Origin: an uncultured Lewinella sp.
GTDB taxonomy: Bacteria > Bacteroidota > Bacteroidia > Chitinophagales > Saprospiraceae
DNA length: 64,000 nt
Reading direction: 5' to 3'
Assembly: GCA_937873655.1 (NCBI GenBank)
Contig: CALMYQ010000058.1
Coordinates: 20,947 to 84,946, forward strand
Part shown: piece after piece, positions 1-9,110 of the stretch
Layout: every line of letters begins with the position of its first letter
How positions within the stretch are numbered: position 1 is the stretch's first letter
Translations under genes and position numbers: made by a program
The notes under the pieces: model-generated
Seen by the model: only the letters and a program-made list of their open reading frames with translations
The model's database searches: none
What the model was told of the DNA's origin: nothing

Positions 1-2
1 TA

Positions 3-2471
3 AGCGCGTTTTTGATCCTGCCCGGGCTGGTCCAATCCCAAAGCTATACGATACGGGGACGAGTGACGGATGCGGATACGGAGGAAGGAATTGCCTTTTG
101 CAATGTTTATTTTGAGGGGACGACAATCGGCGTCTCTTCAGATGTAGACGGCTATTATGAATTATCAACAGAACAGCTTGCCGACAGCCTGAGCGTTTCC
201 GCCATCGGCTACCGCATACTCCGAAAGCCCCTTGGGCGCGACTCCGTTCAAACGCTGGACTTCATGTTGTCCGCAGACCGGGTGAACTTGTCGGAAGTGG
301 TTGTGATTGCGGGTGAAAACCCGGCAAACGCGATCGTCCGGGGGATTATCGCGAACAAAGACCAAAACCGCCTCGAGCGTTTCACCCAAATCGGATATCA
401 GTCCTACGCCAAACTGGAGCTCGATTTCGAGAATGTGCCGCCCAAATTGAGGGATAGCAAATTCATGAAGCCGTTCGCCTTTGTTTTTGAACATTTTGAC
501 AGCACGTCGGACGAAAAGCCCTTCCTGCCTGTTTACCTGAATGAAAATCTGTCGGATGTTTTCTACGCCCAGGACAAAAAACAGTGGATCGAACGGCCGC
601 TGGCCCAGCGCACATCTGGCATCAACAACGCCACCATTATTGATTATATCAAGAAAATATACACGCCTTTCAGTGTATACGACAACTGGATCTATGTGTT
701 GGACAAGCCTTTCGTAAGCCCTTTTTCCAACGGAGGGCTGGCTTATTATGAATACTACATCATCGACAGCACGCGAATAGAGAACCAGTGGAGTTACAAA
801 CTGAAATTCAAGCCCAGGCGCAAACAGGAAAACACCTTCTACGGCGACTTCTGGGTAGCCGATACGACATTTGCCGTTCAAAAGGTCAATATGCGCATGA
901 GCGCGGATGTGAACATCAACCTGGTTAACCGCGTGATCGTGTACCAGGATTTTTCCTATGATAATGACCACTGGCTGCCCAACAGGAAAAAACTGATCGT
1001 GGATTTCAAACCGGCTGAGAAGGCGCCCGGCATGATCGGGCGGTATACGGCCACTTACCGGGATTACGACCTGGAATTTGCGCGCGATCAGCCGGTAAAA
1101 CAACCCAAACCGGACCCGGAAACCCTGAACAAGGACGACGCTTACTGGGCGCAGGTACGCCATGAGCCCCTGGCGGAAAACGAGGCCGGCATCTACGCAA
1201 TGGTCGACAGCCTGCAAAATACGCAGGCCTACCGGACGTATTCGGAGGTTTTGCGCACCCTGGTGGACGGCTATATCCGGGCCGGCAAGCTCGAATTCGG
1301 CCCCTATTTTTCCATTTACAACAGCAACCCCGTGGAAGGCAGCCGGATCCGGTTGGGGTTCCGGACGAGCAGCGAATTGAGCAAGCGATTCCGGATCAAC
1401 GCCTACGGCGCTTATGGGTTCCGGGACGAAATATTCAAATACGGCGCGGAGTTCCGGTACCTCGCCAGCCGGGACCCCCGGAAATTGTTTGGAATTGCCT
1501 ACAATTTCGACATCAGCCAAAGCAATGAAAACACGGAATCCTTTGAAGAAGGCGATCTGTTTTCGGGTTTTCTCCGCCGGAATCTCCCGATGAAGCTGAT
1601 CAAAGTGGAGGAAGTAAAGGCCTACTACGAGCGCTACTGGGACAACGGCTTTTCCAACAGGATCACCCTTTTAAACCGTCACCTCGACCCTTACGGCGGG
1701 ATTTCGGCCGATGCCGGCGGGTTCAATTATGCCTTCCTGACGGCGGGCGGCGTCGGCGAACCGGATACCACCATCCTGACCTCCGAACTGATCCTCAAGG
1801 CGCGATATGCCTTTAAGGAAGACTTTATCGATCTGACCTTCGACCGCACCAGCGCCGGTACGAAATTTCCGATCATTGAACTGCAATATACCCTGGGCAT
1901 CAAGGACCTGCTGGGCGGCAATTACCAGTACCATAAGCTGTCGCTGTATTATCGCCATTATTTCAATATCAATCCCGCCGGCTGGCTGAGTTACCGCTTC
2001 AAGGCGGGCAAGGTTTTCGGGGAGTTGCCATTTTTGTTGCTGGAAGTCCACCCCGGCAATGAAGCTTATTTTATGGGCAGGGGCATATTCAATACCATGA
2101 ACCGCTACGAGTTTGCCAGCGATACCTACGCAAGCCTCATCCTGGAACACCATTTTGACGGATTTTTGCTCAACAAGATCCCGCTGATGCGGAAATTGAA
2201 ATGGCGCACGGTCGCCAGTTTCAAGGCCGTATACGGAACCCTGACCGACAAGAATCGCCAGGCCAACAAACTCAACCTGTTCGATCCGGAGCGCCAGGAC
2301 GGTTACACGGGGTTCAGGGCGCCGGATAAAAAGCCCTTCATGGAGGCCGGCGTCGGGATTGAGAACATTTTCAAGGTCCTGCGCATCGATGCCATCTGGC
2401 GGCTGGATTACCTCGACAATCCGGAAGCGAGCCGGTTCAATATTGTCGGCGGCATGTATTTCTTCTTCTGA
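3..2471 (+). CDS. DUF5686 / carboxypeptidase-regulatory-like outer-membrane protein (5' partial)
   Basis: The reading frame is open to the left window edge, so the true start and most of the signal peptide lie outside. A TTG at 12 is possible, but the residues before it (SAF, then LILPGLVQSQS) look like the end of a signal peptide. Residues 12-90 form a carboxypeptidase D regulatory-like beta-sandwich (TIRGRVTDADTEEGIAFCNV). The remaining ~700 residues fit the DUF5686 family and end in aromatic-rich strands with the terminal residues MYFFF, as expected of an outer-membrane beta-barrel. The family is common in Bacteroidota and its substrate is unknown. The next intact gene is SusC, 388 bp downstream, so co-transcription is uncertain. 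The family call is firm; the function is not known. Confidence 0.85.
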   Translation, partial: SAFLILPGLVQSQSYTIRGRVTDADTEEGIAFCNVYFEGTTIGVSSDVDGYYELSTEQLADSLSVSAIGYRILRKPLGRDSVQTLDFMLSADRVNLSEVVVIAGENPANAIVRGIIANKDQNRLERFTQIGYQSYAKLELDFENVPPKLRDSKFMKPFAFVFEHFDSTSDEKPFLPVYLNENLSDVFYAQDKKQWIERPLAQRTSGINNATIIDYIKKIYTPFSVYDNWIYVLDKPFVSPFSNGGLAYYEYYIIDSTRIENQWSYKLKFKPRRKQENTFYGDFWVADTTFAVQKVNMRMSADVNINLVNRVIVYQDFSYDNDHWLPNRKKLIVDFKPAEKAPGMIGRYTATYRDYDLEFARDQPVKQPKPDPETLNKDDAYWAQVRHEPLAENEAGIYAMVDSLQNTQAYRTYSEVLRTLVDGYIRAGKLEFGPYFSIYNSNPVEGSRIRLGFRTSSELSKRFRINAYGAYGFRDEIFKYGAEFRYLASRDPRKLFGIAYNFDISQSNENTESFEEGDLFSGFLRRNLPMKLIKVEEVKAYYERYWDNGFSNRITLLNRHLDPYGGISADAGGFNYAFLTAGGVGEPDTTILTSELILKARYAFKEDFIDLTFDRTSAGTKFPIIELQYTLGIKDLLGGNYQYHKLSLYYRHYFNINPAGWLSYRFKAGKVFGELPFLLLEVHPGNEAYFMGRGIFNTMNRYEFASDTYASLILEHHFDGFLLNKIPLMRKLKWRTVASFKAVYGTLTDKNRQANKLNLFDPERQDGYTGFRAPDKKPFMEAGVGIENIFKVLRIDAIWRLDYLDNPEASRFNIVGGMYFFF

Positions 2472-2561
2472 AAAACTGCCGGAAAATGGTAAGCAGGATA
2501 CCTGCTGCATCCTTATTTTTCGCCCCTCAGGCAGCGTGTTCCGAATAAGTTCCGTTAATAA

Positions 2562-2756
2562 GGAACGTTAAAGTATCATCAGGCGGAATCTCAATCCCTG
2601 AAATTCGCCTGCGCAGTATGGAAAAATCACTTTAAGCTTAGCCTGGCCATTGGTAAAAGTGCCGGTAGAAACTTTTGGAATCCGGGGGCCTATCCCATTC
2701 CCGGAAAGGTGCGGTATGGTTTTGGTTACATTATTTTCTTAAAAAAATCAATTTAA
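2562..2756 (+). pseudogene. Remnant of an outer-membrane beta-barrel C-terminus
   Basis: The 388-bp gap before SusC holds an open stretch of about 64 codons, closed by TAA at 2754-2756, with no plausible start codon. Its last third reads like a barrel end: AVWKNHFKLSLAIGKSAGRN, then FWNPGAYPIPGKVRYGFGY and IIFLKKSI. The NPGAYPIPGK..YGFGYIIF pattern resembles the final strands of TonB-dependent receptors. This suggests the 3' end of a deleted gene, with SusC later or ancestrally next to it. The remainder of the gap is AT-rich leader sequence. This is judged from sequence character only, and a chance open frame cannot be excluded. Confidence 0.3.
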
Positions 2757-2859
2757 CAGCATTCTCTGATAACGGTCCGGCATTGGCCCTGCCGAACGGT
2801 ATCATTGATTTTTTTGTATGAAGCAACTTGATTTTTCACCCACTAATCTATTTCATTGT

Positions 2860-5800
2860 ATGAAATTGAAACTCTACTTGCCGCTTTTGGCAGCCTTCAC
2901 GCTGCTATCTGCGACCTCTTCAACGTTTGCCCAGACGCTAGTCAGGGGCAGCGTCAAATCAGCTACGGACGGCGAGCCGTTGATCGGCGCCACCGTCCTT
3001 GTAAAAGGAACCAGTGAAGGTTCGGTAACCGATGTCGACGGCAATTTTGAAATCCGGTTGAGTGATGCCAATGGTACACTCGAAGTCAGCTACACCGGTT
3101 TTGCCTCGAAAGATGTCCCTGTTGGGGGTAGAAGCGTACTGGACATTTCTCTGGACCCCAACTCCACGTTGTTGGACGAAGTGGTCGTGATCTCGTACGG
3201 GCAGGCTACGCGCGCCCAATTCACGGGATCGGCCAGTAAAATCACCTCCGAGCAGATTGCCCGGCGACCGCTGACCAGTGTCGGTCAGGCGATCGTTGGC
3301 GCAGCACCGGGGGTACAGACCAATGCGGGCCTTGGTCAGCCGGGGTCTTCGCCTGATGTACGCATCCGCGGGTTCGGCTCGATCTCCTCTTCCAATGACC
3401 CGCTTTATGTGGTGGACGGGGTACCGTTTTCGGCCAGCATCGCCAACCTGAACCCGGATGACATCGAAAACATTACCATCCTCAAGGATGCCGCTTCCAC
3501 GGCGCTTTACGGTTCGAGGGCTGCCAACGGCGTGGTCATGATCACGACCAAGAAGGGCGCCAGGGGCAAAACCCAGGTGAACGTAAAATATGCCAGGGGG
3601 TATTCCGACCGGGCCATACCCGAATATGACCGGGTAAATCCTTTTGAGTATTACCCGCTGATGTGGGAAGCTTACCGCAACAGCCTTGCCTACCGGGCCA
3701 GCAACCCGGTTCCGATTGCTGATGCCAACCAGCAGGCGACGGATGACATCAAAAGCCTGCTCGCGTACAACCCCTTCAATGTGTCTGATGACGCCATTGT
3801 CGGCACCGACGGCCAGTTGAATCCGTCGGCCAGGCTTATCTACAACGAAAACGACCTTGACTGGCAAGATAAGATTACCCGCCAGGGAGTCCGGAATGAA
3901 GTGGCGGTCAGCTTCAACGGCGGCAACGAAACTTCGGATTTCTTCATCTCATTGTCGTACCTGAATGACAAAGCTTTCCTCATCCGTTCGGATTATGACC
4001 GCTATACCGCACGCCTGAACTACAACAACCAGGTATTGCCGTGGCTGAAAACCGGCGTAAACATAGGCGGAACAATCCTGAAGTCCAATCAGGCTTCGGC
4101 AACGGGCGGAACGGCATTTGTCAACCCGTTCTTCTTCGGGCGCAATATCGGACCGATCTATCCGGTATACGCTTATGATCCCAATAATCCGGGGCAATAT
4201 CTGCTGGACAGCAACGGCGATCGCCAGTACGATTTCGGCAACCTCAGCTCGTTGGGCCTGCCCAACCGGCCGGGCGGCGCTTACGGCGGCCGGCATATCG
4301 TTGCGGAAACGGAGCTGAACCAGGAATTCTTCCGCAGAAATGTCTGGACGGGGCGCACCTACGGTGAAATCACCTTCCTCAAAAATTTCAAGTTCACGAC
4401 CAACGTGAGCATAGATATCACCAACCGTACCGACCAGGATTATGACAACGCGGTGATCGGCGACGGTGCGCCCGGCGGCCGCGCGCAGAAAACCTTCCAG
4501 AATGTAACCTCCTACAACCTGAACCAACTGCTGAACTACAACAAGGAATTCGGCAAACATAACTTCGGGCTGCTGCTGGGCCACGAGAATTACAACTACA
4601 TCGACGATAACCTTTACGGGTTCCGCTCGCAGCAGGTCCTTGACGGCAACATCGAACTGGTCAACTTCACCACCACCACCGACCTGACCTCCGAAGAGAA
4701 CAGGTACCGGGTTGAAGGGTATTTCTCCCGGCTGAACTACGATTTCGACAACAAATACTTTGTGTCGTTCTCTTACAGAAGGGACGGTTCCAGCAAGTTC
4801 TTCAAGGATGTTCGCTGGGGTGATTTCTATTCCGCCAGTGCTGCATGGCGCCTCGATCAGGAAGCTTTTTTGCAGAATGTTCCCTGGCTGAATGCCCTCA
4901 AATTAAGGGCTTCCTACGGTGAAACCGGCAACGACGGCGGCATCAGCCTGTACGCCTGGCAACCGCTTTACTCGCTGGGGTATAACAACGCCGCCGAAGC
5001 CGGCATCATCCAGTCGAGCCTGGGCAACCCGGCGCTGGAATGGGAGTCGAACAGCAGTTTCGACGTAGGGCTTGAATTCAGCCTGCTCAAAGACCGGGTA
5101 TACGGTACGGTTGAATTCTTCCACCGGGTGTCCGACAACCTGATCTTCGACGTGCCCCTGCCGGTATCGGCCGGTATCCTGGAACAGACCCAGAATATCG
5201 GATCCATGTTCAATCAGGGTTTGGAATTGTCTCTCGGGTTGCAGCCGATCCGGTCGGGATCTTTCAACTGGAGCATCAACTTCAACCTGACGACCTTCAA
5301 GAACGAGATTACCAAATTGCCGCAGGAGGAGATCATCAACGGAACGAAAAAATTGAAAGTCGGCCACTCCATCTATGACTACTGGCTTCGCGAGTGGTAC
5401 GGCGTGGACTCTGACGACGGTTCGGGCCTGTTCCGGGCGGATGCTTATGTAGAATCCAATACCCGGATCAACGCTTCCGGCGATACGTTATCGATCAGCC
5501 AGAACAACGCCAGGTTCCACTACGCCGGGTCGGCTATACCGGATTTTTACGGCAGCATTACCAATACCTTCAGCTACAAAGGGCTGCAACTTTCCGTTTT
5601 GGTGACCTATCAGCAGGGCGGCCTGGTATACGACGGCACCTGGGCGGGCCTGATGAGTGCGGGCAATTATGGCGCAGCGTTGCACAAGGACATGCTGGGC
5701 CGTTGGCAGAATGCCGGCGACATCACGGATATTCCCCGGATGGACGTGTCACAGACGGCTGCTTTCAATGCCCAATCCGATCGCTGGCTGACAGATGCCT

Positions 5801-6021
5801 CTTTCCTCAATATCCGGAATATCACGCTGACGTATGATCTGCCGAGGTCGGTTTCCAACAGGCTGAACCTGCAGAATGTGAACATTTACCTCTCCGGGGA
5901 GAATATCCACATGTTCTCCAAGCGCAAGGGCATGAACGTAGAGCAATCCTTTACCGGAGTGACGTCCAATGAATACGTTCCGGCACGCGTGCTGACCACC
6001 GGTATTAACATCACCCTTTAA
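2860..6021 (+). CDS. SusC/RagA family TonB-linked outer-membrane protein
   Basis: A TonB-dependent transporter of the SusC/RagA type, which forms the outer-membrane channel that works with a SusD lipoprotein lid. I take the ATG at 2860 (MKLKLYLPLLAAFTLLSATS), which opens directly with a signal peptide ending TFAQ; an upstream in-frame ATG at 2818 would add 14 non-signal residues. After the signal comes a carboxypeptidase-regulatory-like domain (about residues 27-115), then the plug (SVGQAIVGAAPGVQTNAG, PLYVVDGVPF, ENITILKDAASTALYGSRAA, GVVMITTKKG), then a ~800-residue barrel ending GINITL. At 1053 residues it has the normal family length. The SusD partner starts 14 bp downstream. No glycoside hydrolase or regulator sits nearby, so the substrate cannot be inferred. 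Confidence 0.95.
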   Translation: MKLKLYLPLLAAFTLLSATSSTFAQTLVRGSVKSATDGEPLIGATVLVKGTSEGSVTDVDGNFEIRLSDANGTLEVSYTGFASKDVPVGGRSVLDISLDPNSTLLDEVVVISYGQATRAQFTGSASKITSEQIARRPLTSVGQAIVGAAPGVQTNAGLGQPGSSPDVRIRGFGSISSSNDPLYVVDGVPFSASIANLNPDDIENITILKDAASTALYGSRAANGVVMITTKKGARGKTQVNVKYARGYSDRAIPEYDRVNPFEYYPLMWEAYRNSLAYRASNPVPIADANQQATDDIKSLLAYNPFNVSDDAIVGTDGQLNPSARLIYNENDLDWQDKITRQGVRNEVAVSFNGGNETSDFFISLSYLNDKAFLIRSDYDRYTARLNYNNQVLPWLKTGVNIGGTILKSNQASATGGTAFVNPFFFGRNIGPIYPVYAYDPNNPGQYLLDSNGDRQYDFGNLSSLGLPNRPGGAYGGRHIVAETELNQEFFRRNVWTGRTYGEITFLKNFKFTTNVSIDITNRTDQDYDNAVIGDGAPGGRAQKTFQNVTSYNLNQLLNYNKEFGKHNFGLLLGHENYNYIDDNLYGFRSQQVLDGNIELVNFTTTTDLTSEENRYRVEGYFSRLNYDFDNKYFVSFSYRRDGSSKFFKDVRWGDFYSASAAWRLDQEAFLQNVPWLNALKLRASYGETGNDGGISLYAWQPLYSLGYNNAAEAGIIQSSLGNPALEWESNSSFDVGLEFSLLKDRVYGTVEFFHRVSDNLIFDVPLPVSAGILEQTQNIGSMFNQGLELSLGLQPIRSGSFNWSINFNLTTFKNEITKLPQEEIINGTKKLKVGHSIYDYWLREWYGVDSDDGSGLFRADAYVESNTRINASGDTLSISQNNARFHYAGSAIPDFYGSITNTFSYKGLQLSVLVTYQQGGLVYDGTWAGLMSAGNYGAALHKDMLGRWQNAGDITDIPRMDVSQTAAFNAQSDRWLTDASFLNIRNITLTYDLPRSVSNRLNLQNVNIYLSGENIHMFSKRKGMNVEQSFTGVTSNEYVPARVLTTGINITL

Positions 6022-6035
6022 ATCGGGATCCAACC

Positions 6036-7514
6036 ATGAAAAAGCTTGTATTATATAAATTCATTGCACTGATAGCGATCGGCCTTTCCGCGACATCCTG
6101 CGGGAATGATTACCTGGATACGGCGCCGACCGATCAGGTAGACGCCGGCGCTGCTTTTTTGACCACTGCTAACGCCTACGCCGCGTTGAACGGCATTCAC
6201 CGGGCTATGTTCGTACGGTACAACAGCCAGGGCGAATACGGACAAGGCGCTATGATGATCAATATGGATATGATGGGCGAGGACCTGGTGATGACCTCTG
6301 CAGGTAACGGCTGGTACAACAATACCTACAAATGGCTCGATCACCGGAATGAGAACAGCGCTCTTTGCCTGTTCGCCTATCAGTTTTACTATCGCCTGAT
6401 CGGCAACGCCAATCTCATCATTGCCAACATCGGCAACGCGGAAGGACCGCAGGAAGACCGCGATGCCATCAAAGGGCAGGCCCTCTGTTACCGGGCATGG
6501 GCGCATTTCATGCTGGTGCAATTGTACGGCAAACGGTATGATGCGGGCGCCAAACCCAATAGTCAGCTTGGCGTACCCCTGATGCTGACCCCGACCACCG
6601 ACGGCCAGGCCAGGGCAACCGTTGAGGAAGTCTACACCCAGGTCAATCAGGATCTGGATGACGCCATCGCGCTGCTGACCACCAGCCGTCGCGCAAAGTC
6701 GCATTTCAACAAGGAGGTAGCCCAGGGGATCAAAGCCCGGGTAGCGCTGACCCAGCAAAACTGGACGGTTGCAGCCCAGATGGCCGTGGAAGCACGCAAG
6801 AATTACAGCCTGATGAGCAACGCCGAATACCTGAGCGGATTTGATGACGTGTCGAACGCCGAATGGATCTGGGGAACCGACCATATTGACGACCAGACCA
6901 CTTTCTTTGCGTCTTTTCATGCCTACATCTCCTGCAATTTCAACTCGACCAATATCCGGACCAATCCGAAGGCCATCAACAGTACGCTGTATGAAATGAT
7001 GTCGCCGACGGATGTTCGTCGCGGATGCTGGCTCCCGGCCCCGGATGCCGCAACCGCCATTCGCCCTCCGGGCGGCGTGTTGAAACCCTATATGACCCAG
7101 AAATTCCTGTCGGCCAGCAACAGCAACAGCGTAGGCGATGTGCCGCATATGCGGGCAGGGGAAATGTACCTGATCGAAGCCGAAGCCAAGGCGCGTTTGG
7201 GCGATGACCCGGGCGCACAGTCGGCGCTGACTGCGCTGATGAGCAACCGGGACCCCGGCTACGTACCGTCCGGCAATGTGGGCCAGGCCCTGATCGACGA
7301 GATCCTCATCAACCGGAGGATCGAGCTGTGGGGAGAAGGTTTCCGGTTTACAGACCTGAAACGTCTGAATCTGCCGTTGAACCGCAACGGCGCCAACCAT
7401 ATTTCTTCCCTTACGCTGACTTATGACGTGCCTGCGGGCGACGTCAGTTGGGAGTTCCTGATCCCGCGGCGGGAACTGGATTCCAATAAGCTGTCGGTGC
7501 AAAATCCGTTGTAA
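6036..7514 (+). CDS. RagB/SusD family nutrient-uptake lipoprotein
   Basis: A SusD/RagB surface lipoprotein that binds substrate over the SusC channel encoded 14 bp upstream. The N-terminus is a lipoprotein signal (LSATSC, then GNDYLDTAPTDQ). The YLDTAP segment just after the lipid-anchored cysteine is typical of SusD proteins. The helical TPR-like core follows (ALCYRAWAHFMLVQLYGK), with the C-terminal family signature EILINRRIELWGEGFRFTDL. At 492 residues it is full length. The operon ends here at a strong hairpin (7554-7588). The pair is clearly recognisable; its ligand is unknown, because no catabolic enzymes are encoded beside it. Confidence 0.94.
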   Translation: MKKLVLYKFIALIAIGLSATSCGNDYLDTAPTDQVDAGAAFLTTANAYAALNGIHRAMFVRYNSQGEYGQGAMMINMDMMGEDLVMTSAGNGWYNNTYKWLDHRNENSALCLFAYQFYYRLIGNANLIIANIGNAEGPQEDRDAIKGQALCYRAWAHFMLVQLYGKRYDAGAKPNSQLGVPLMLTPTTDGQARATVEEVYTQVNQDLDDAIALLTTSRRAKSHFNKEVAQGIKARVALTQQNWTVAAQMAVEARKNYSLMSNAEYLSGFDDVSNAEWIWGTDHIDDQTTFFASFHAYISCNFNSTNIRTNPKAINSTLYEMMSPTDVRRGCWLPAPDAATAIRPPGGVLKPYMTQKFLSASNSNSVGDVPHMRAGEMYLIEAEAKARLGDDPGAQSALTALMSNRDPGYVPSGNVGQALIDEILINRRIELWGEGFRFTDLKRLNLPLNRNGANHISSLTLTYDVPAGDVSWEFLIPRRELDSNKLSVQNPL

Positions 7515-7552
7515 AGGATTTTTACCGGCCCGTGAATTTTAATAACATTTAA

Positions 7553-7596
7553 CCAGGGCGCTGTCTCCTTTTTCGGGACAGCGCCCTGATCCTTTT
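7553..7596 (+). terminator. Rho-independent terminator after the SusC/SusD operon
   Basis: A perfect 12-bp stem, CAGGGCGCTGTC (7554-7565) pairing with GACAGCGCCCTG (7577-7588), closes an 11-nt loop and is followed by CCTTTTAAC. It lies 39 bp after the SusD stop codon. The T-run is short, but the stem is long and GC-rich. Confidence 0.8.
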
Positions 7597-7696
7597 AACA
7601 AGTTCACTCTGGACCCAAGGGTGACCGCTCTCTTTGGAATTGCTTAGGACCGCTGAAATAATAACTGTCCACTAGGGCCAAAATGCATGACCTATC

Positions 7697-7726
7697 AAAA
7701 GCGACACTTATTAATTCACCGATCCT
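7697..7726 (+). repeat. Left arm of a perfect 30-bp inverted repeat
   Basis: These 30 bases (AAAAGCGACACTTATTAATT and the ten that follow) are the exact reverse complement of 15814-15843. The two arms are about 8.1 kb apart and point toward each other, enclosing the block from the DUF1801 gene to the PLP enzyme. No transposase is seen between them. They could be copies of a dispersed intergenic repeat or the ends of a mobilised segment. Confidence 0.85.
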
Positions 7727-7734
7727 TAATTTTG
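7727..7734 (+). promoter_or_regulatory. Bacteroidota -7 box (TAATTTTG) for the DUF1801 gene
   Basis: TAATTTTG matches the Bacteroidota -7 consensus TAnnTTTG exactly and lies 25 bp before the ATG at 7760. It directly abuts the 30-bp repeat arm. No convincing -33 TTG was found. Confidence 0.45.
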
Positions 7735-7759
7735 CACATAAAATTCAACCGATTGGCCT

Positions 7760-8134
7760 ATGAAAACTGACCTTTCCGAAATCAAGGCGGCACTCTTGTC
7801 CGCGCTCACGCAAAGCGTCCCGCCATTGAAGATCAGAACAAACACAGATGCAAATTTCGAGGTAGCCGGCACCAAGGAAACCATGCAGGGCAAACAAAGG
7901 GTAGACGGGATCTATTTCGCCAGCGTTGTGCCCAAGCCCGGCGATGTCCGGTTTTATTTTTTCCCGAACTATACGCATCCCGCGGCTTTTGCCGGTATGT
8001 CGGAAGACCTTAAAAAATGCCTTAAGGGCAAAAGTTGTTTCCACATCAAAAAACTGAGCCCGGAAATGGAGGTGGAAATCGGCGATATGGTTCGAAAAGG
8101 AGTGGCTTTGTATCAACAGGACGGACTGATCTGA
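7760..8134 (+). CDS. DUF1801 domain-containing small protein
   Basis: A 124-residue soluble protein of the DUF1801 (YdhG-like) type. It begins MKTDLSEIKAALLSALTQSV and has the family's core strands (GIYFASVVPKPGDVRFYFFP) followed by the helical end (GMSEDLKKCLKGKSCFHIKK). The molecular role of the family is unknown. The ATG is preceded by a good -7 box at 7727-7734. The gene seems to sit where another gene was cut: a truncated SnoaL-like reading frame on the other strand runs into its 3' end. A 10-bp inverted repeat (TTCAACCGAT at 7744-7753, ATCGGTTGAA at 8140-8149) flanks it closely, which hints that the unit arrived as a cassette. Confidence 0.75.
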   Translation: MKTDLSEIKAALLSALTQSVPPLKIRTNTDANFEVAGTKETMQGKQRVDGIYFASVVPKPGDVRFYFFPNYTHPAAFAGMSEDLKKCLKGKSCFHIKKLSPEMEVEIGDMVRKGVALYQQDGLI

Positions 8135-8383
8135 CCAGGATCGGTTGAACCGTTGAAGGGAAAGGGCCGCCCTCCCTTCCCGGGGGCTCATGCCGCCGGG
8201 CGTGATAACGGCATCGTCTTCGAAAAGAGCGAGAACGCCTTGCTCGTTGCCTGCCAGCCAGGCCTTTACATACTGTTCATTAATGGCCTCGATGGCAGCT
8301 TCATCGGCCGAAGGGGCAGGTGCTGAAGTGCAGGAAAGAAAAGCAGCGACGTAGAAACTGCTCAGAATAGCGATTGATCTCAT
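8135..8383 (-). pseudogene. Truncated SnoaL-like / DUF4440 lipoprotein gene
   Basis: On the minus strand a frame starts with a lipoprotein signal (MRSIAILSSFYVAAFLSC, cysteine 18). It continues with a clear SnoaL-like/DUF4440 N-terminal half: AAIEAINEQYVKAWLAGNEQ, GVLALFEDDAVITPGGM, SPREGRAAL. Such domains normally need about 120 residues after the signal, but recognisable homology stops near residue 74 (about 8160). The frame then stays open only because it runs antisense through the DUF1801 gene, to 7745. I read this as a gene cut by insertion or deletion at about 8135-8160. It diverges from the sigma factor gene. Confidence 0.55.
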
Positions 8384-8463
8384 TTTATGTATATTTAATC
8401 CCGGAAATAGTTTTTAAAACAGACAGCGGAATTTCGCTTGCGTTGCCGGAGTCTGAAAATACC

Positions 8464-9090
8464 ATGAACCCTGTGCTGCCGGGTGATACCGGAAGCCTTT
8501 TTGGATCCATGTCTGTCGAAAAAGAACTTTTAGCCAAAATAGCCCAGGGCGATCAGCGGGCCTTCAGGGAATTTTACGACCGGTTCAGTTCCCGGGTCTA
8601 CAATACGGCGATCAGCTATCTGCAGCATGCAGAGGATGCGGAGGAAATCGTCCAGGATGTCTTTCTGGAAATCCACCGCTCAGCGGGCACTTTCCGGCTG
8701 GAAGCCGGCCCCGGCACCTGGATCTACCGGATCACCGTCAACAAATCCCTGGATCTCCTCCGGAAAAAGAAAGCCAAAAAACGATTCGGTTTTGCACGGC
8801 CCCTGTTCGGAGCGGAAGAAACGGCTTCAATGGAAACGACCGAGTTCATCCACCCCGGCGTATTGCTGGAAAACAGGGAAGACGCGGGCATCCTGTTCCG
8901 CGTAATTGACACGCTCCCGGATCAGCAGAAAACGGCCTTCATTCTGAGTTATATCGAGGAGTTGCCGCGTCAGGAAGTCGCGGATATCATGGAAGTGACG
9001 CTGAAGTCGGTGGAAGGGTTGTTGCTTCGCGCGAAAAATAATTTGCGTTCCCGGCTGGATAAGTACTACCCCGACCGGGGGAAAAAATAA
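8464..9090 (+). CDS. ECF-type RNA polymerase sigma factor
   Basis: A sigma-70 family extracytoplasmic-function sigma factor. Region 2 is visible at AFREFYDRFSSRVYNTAISY and EDAEEIVQDVFLEIHRSAGT, with GTWIYRITVNKSLDLLRKKK after it. Region 4 is LPDQQKTAFILSYIEELP followed by RQEVADIMEVTLKSVEGLL, a helix-turn-helix. I chose the ATG at 8464 (A-rich leader CTGAAAATACC); an ATG at 8509 (MSVEKELL) is an equally good start, and a further upstream frame to 8374 is unlikely. It is followed after 20 bp by a membrane protein and a CpxP-like protein, so it probably belongs to an envelope-stress or metal-response regulatory unit. Confidence 0.93.
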   Translation: MNPVLPGDTGSLFGSMSVEKELLAKIAQGDQRAFREFYDRFSSRVYNTAISYLQHAEDAEEIVQDVFLEIHRSAGTFRLEAGPGTWIYRITVNKSLDLLRKKKAKKRFGFARPLFGAEETASMETTEFIHPGVLLENREDAGILFRVIDTLPDQQKTAFILSYIEELPRQEVADIMEVTLKSVEGLLLRAKNNLRSRLDKYYPDRGKK

Positions 9091-9110
9091 AAAACTGCGT
9101 CAAAAGAACA

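Noticed and set aside
165..1520. Long minus-strand frame (451 codons) opposite the DUF5686 gene
   Set aside because: It is the antisense shadow of a well-supported gene, with no recognisable domain or signal.
6051..7502. Minus-strand frame of 483 codons opposite SusD
   Set aside because: It mirrors the SusD gene almost end to end, and its low-complexity His/Gln/Arg-rich translation is typical of antisense frames.
2860..7514. Polysaccharide utilisation locus
   Set aside because: Only the SusC/SusD pair is present; no glycoside hydrolases, lyases or dedicated regulator are adjacent.
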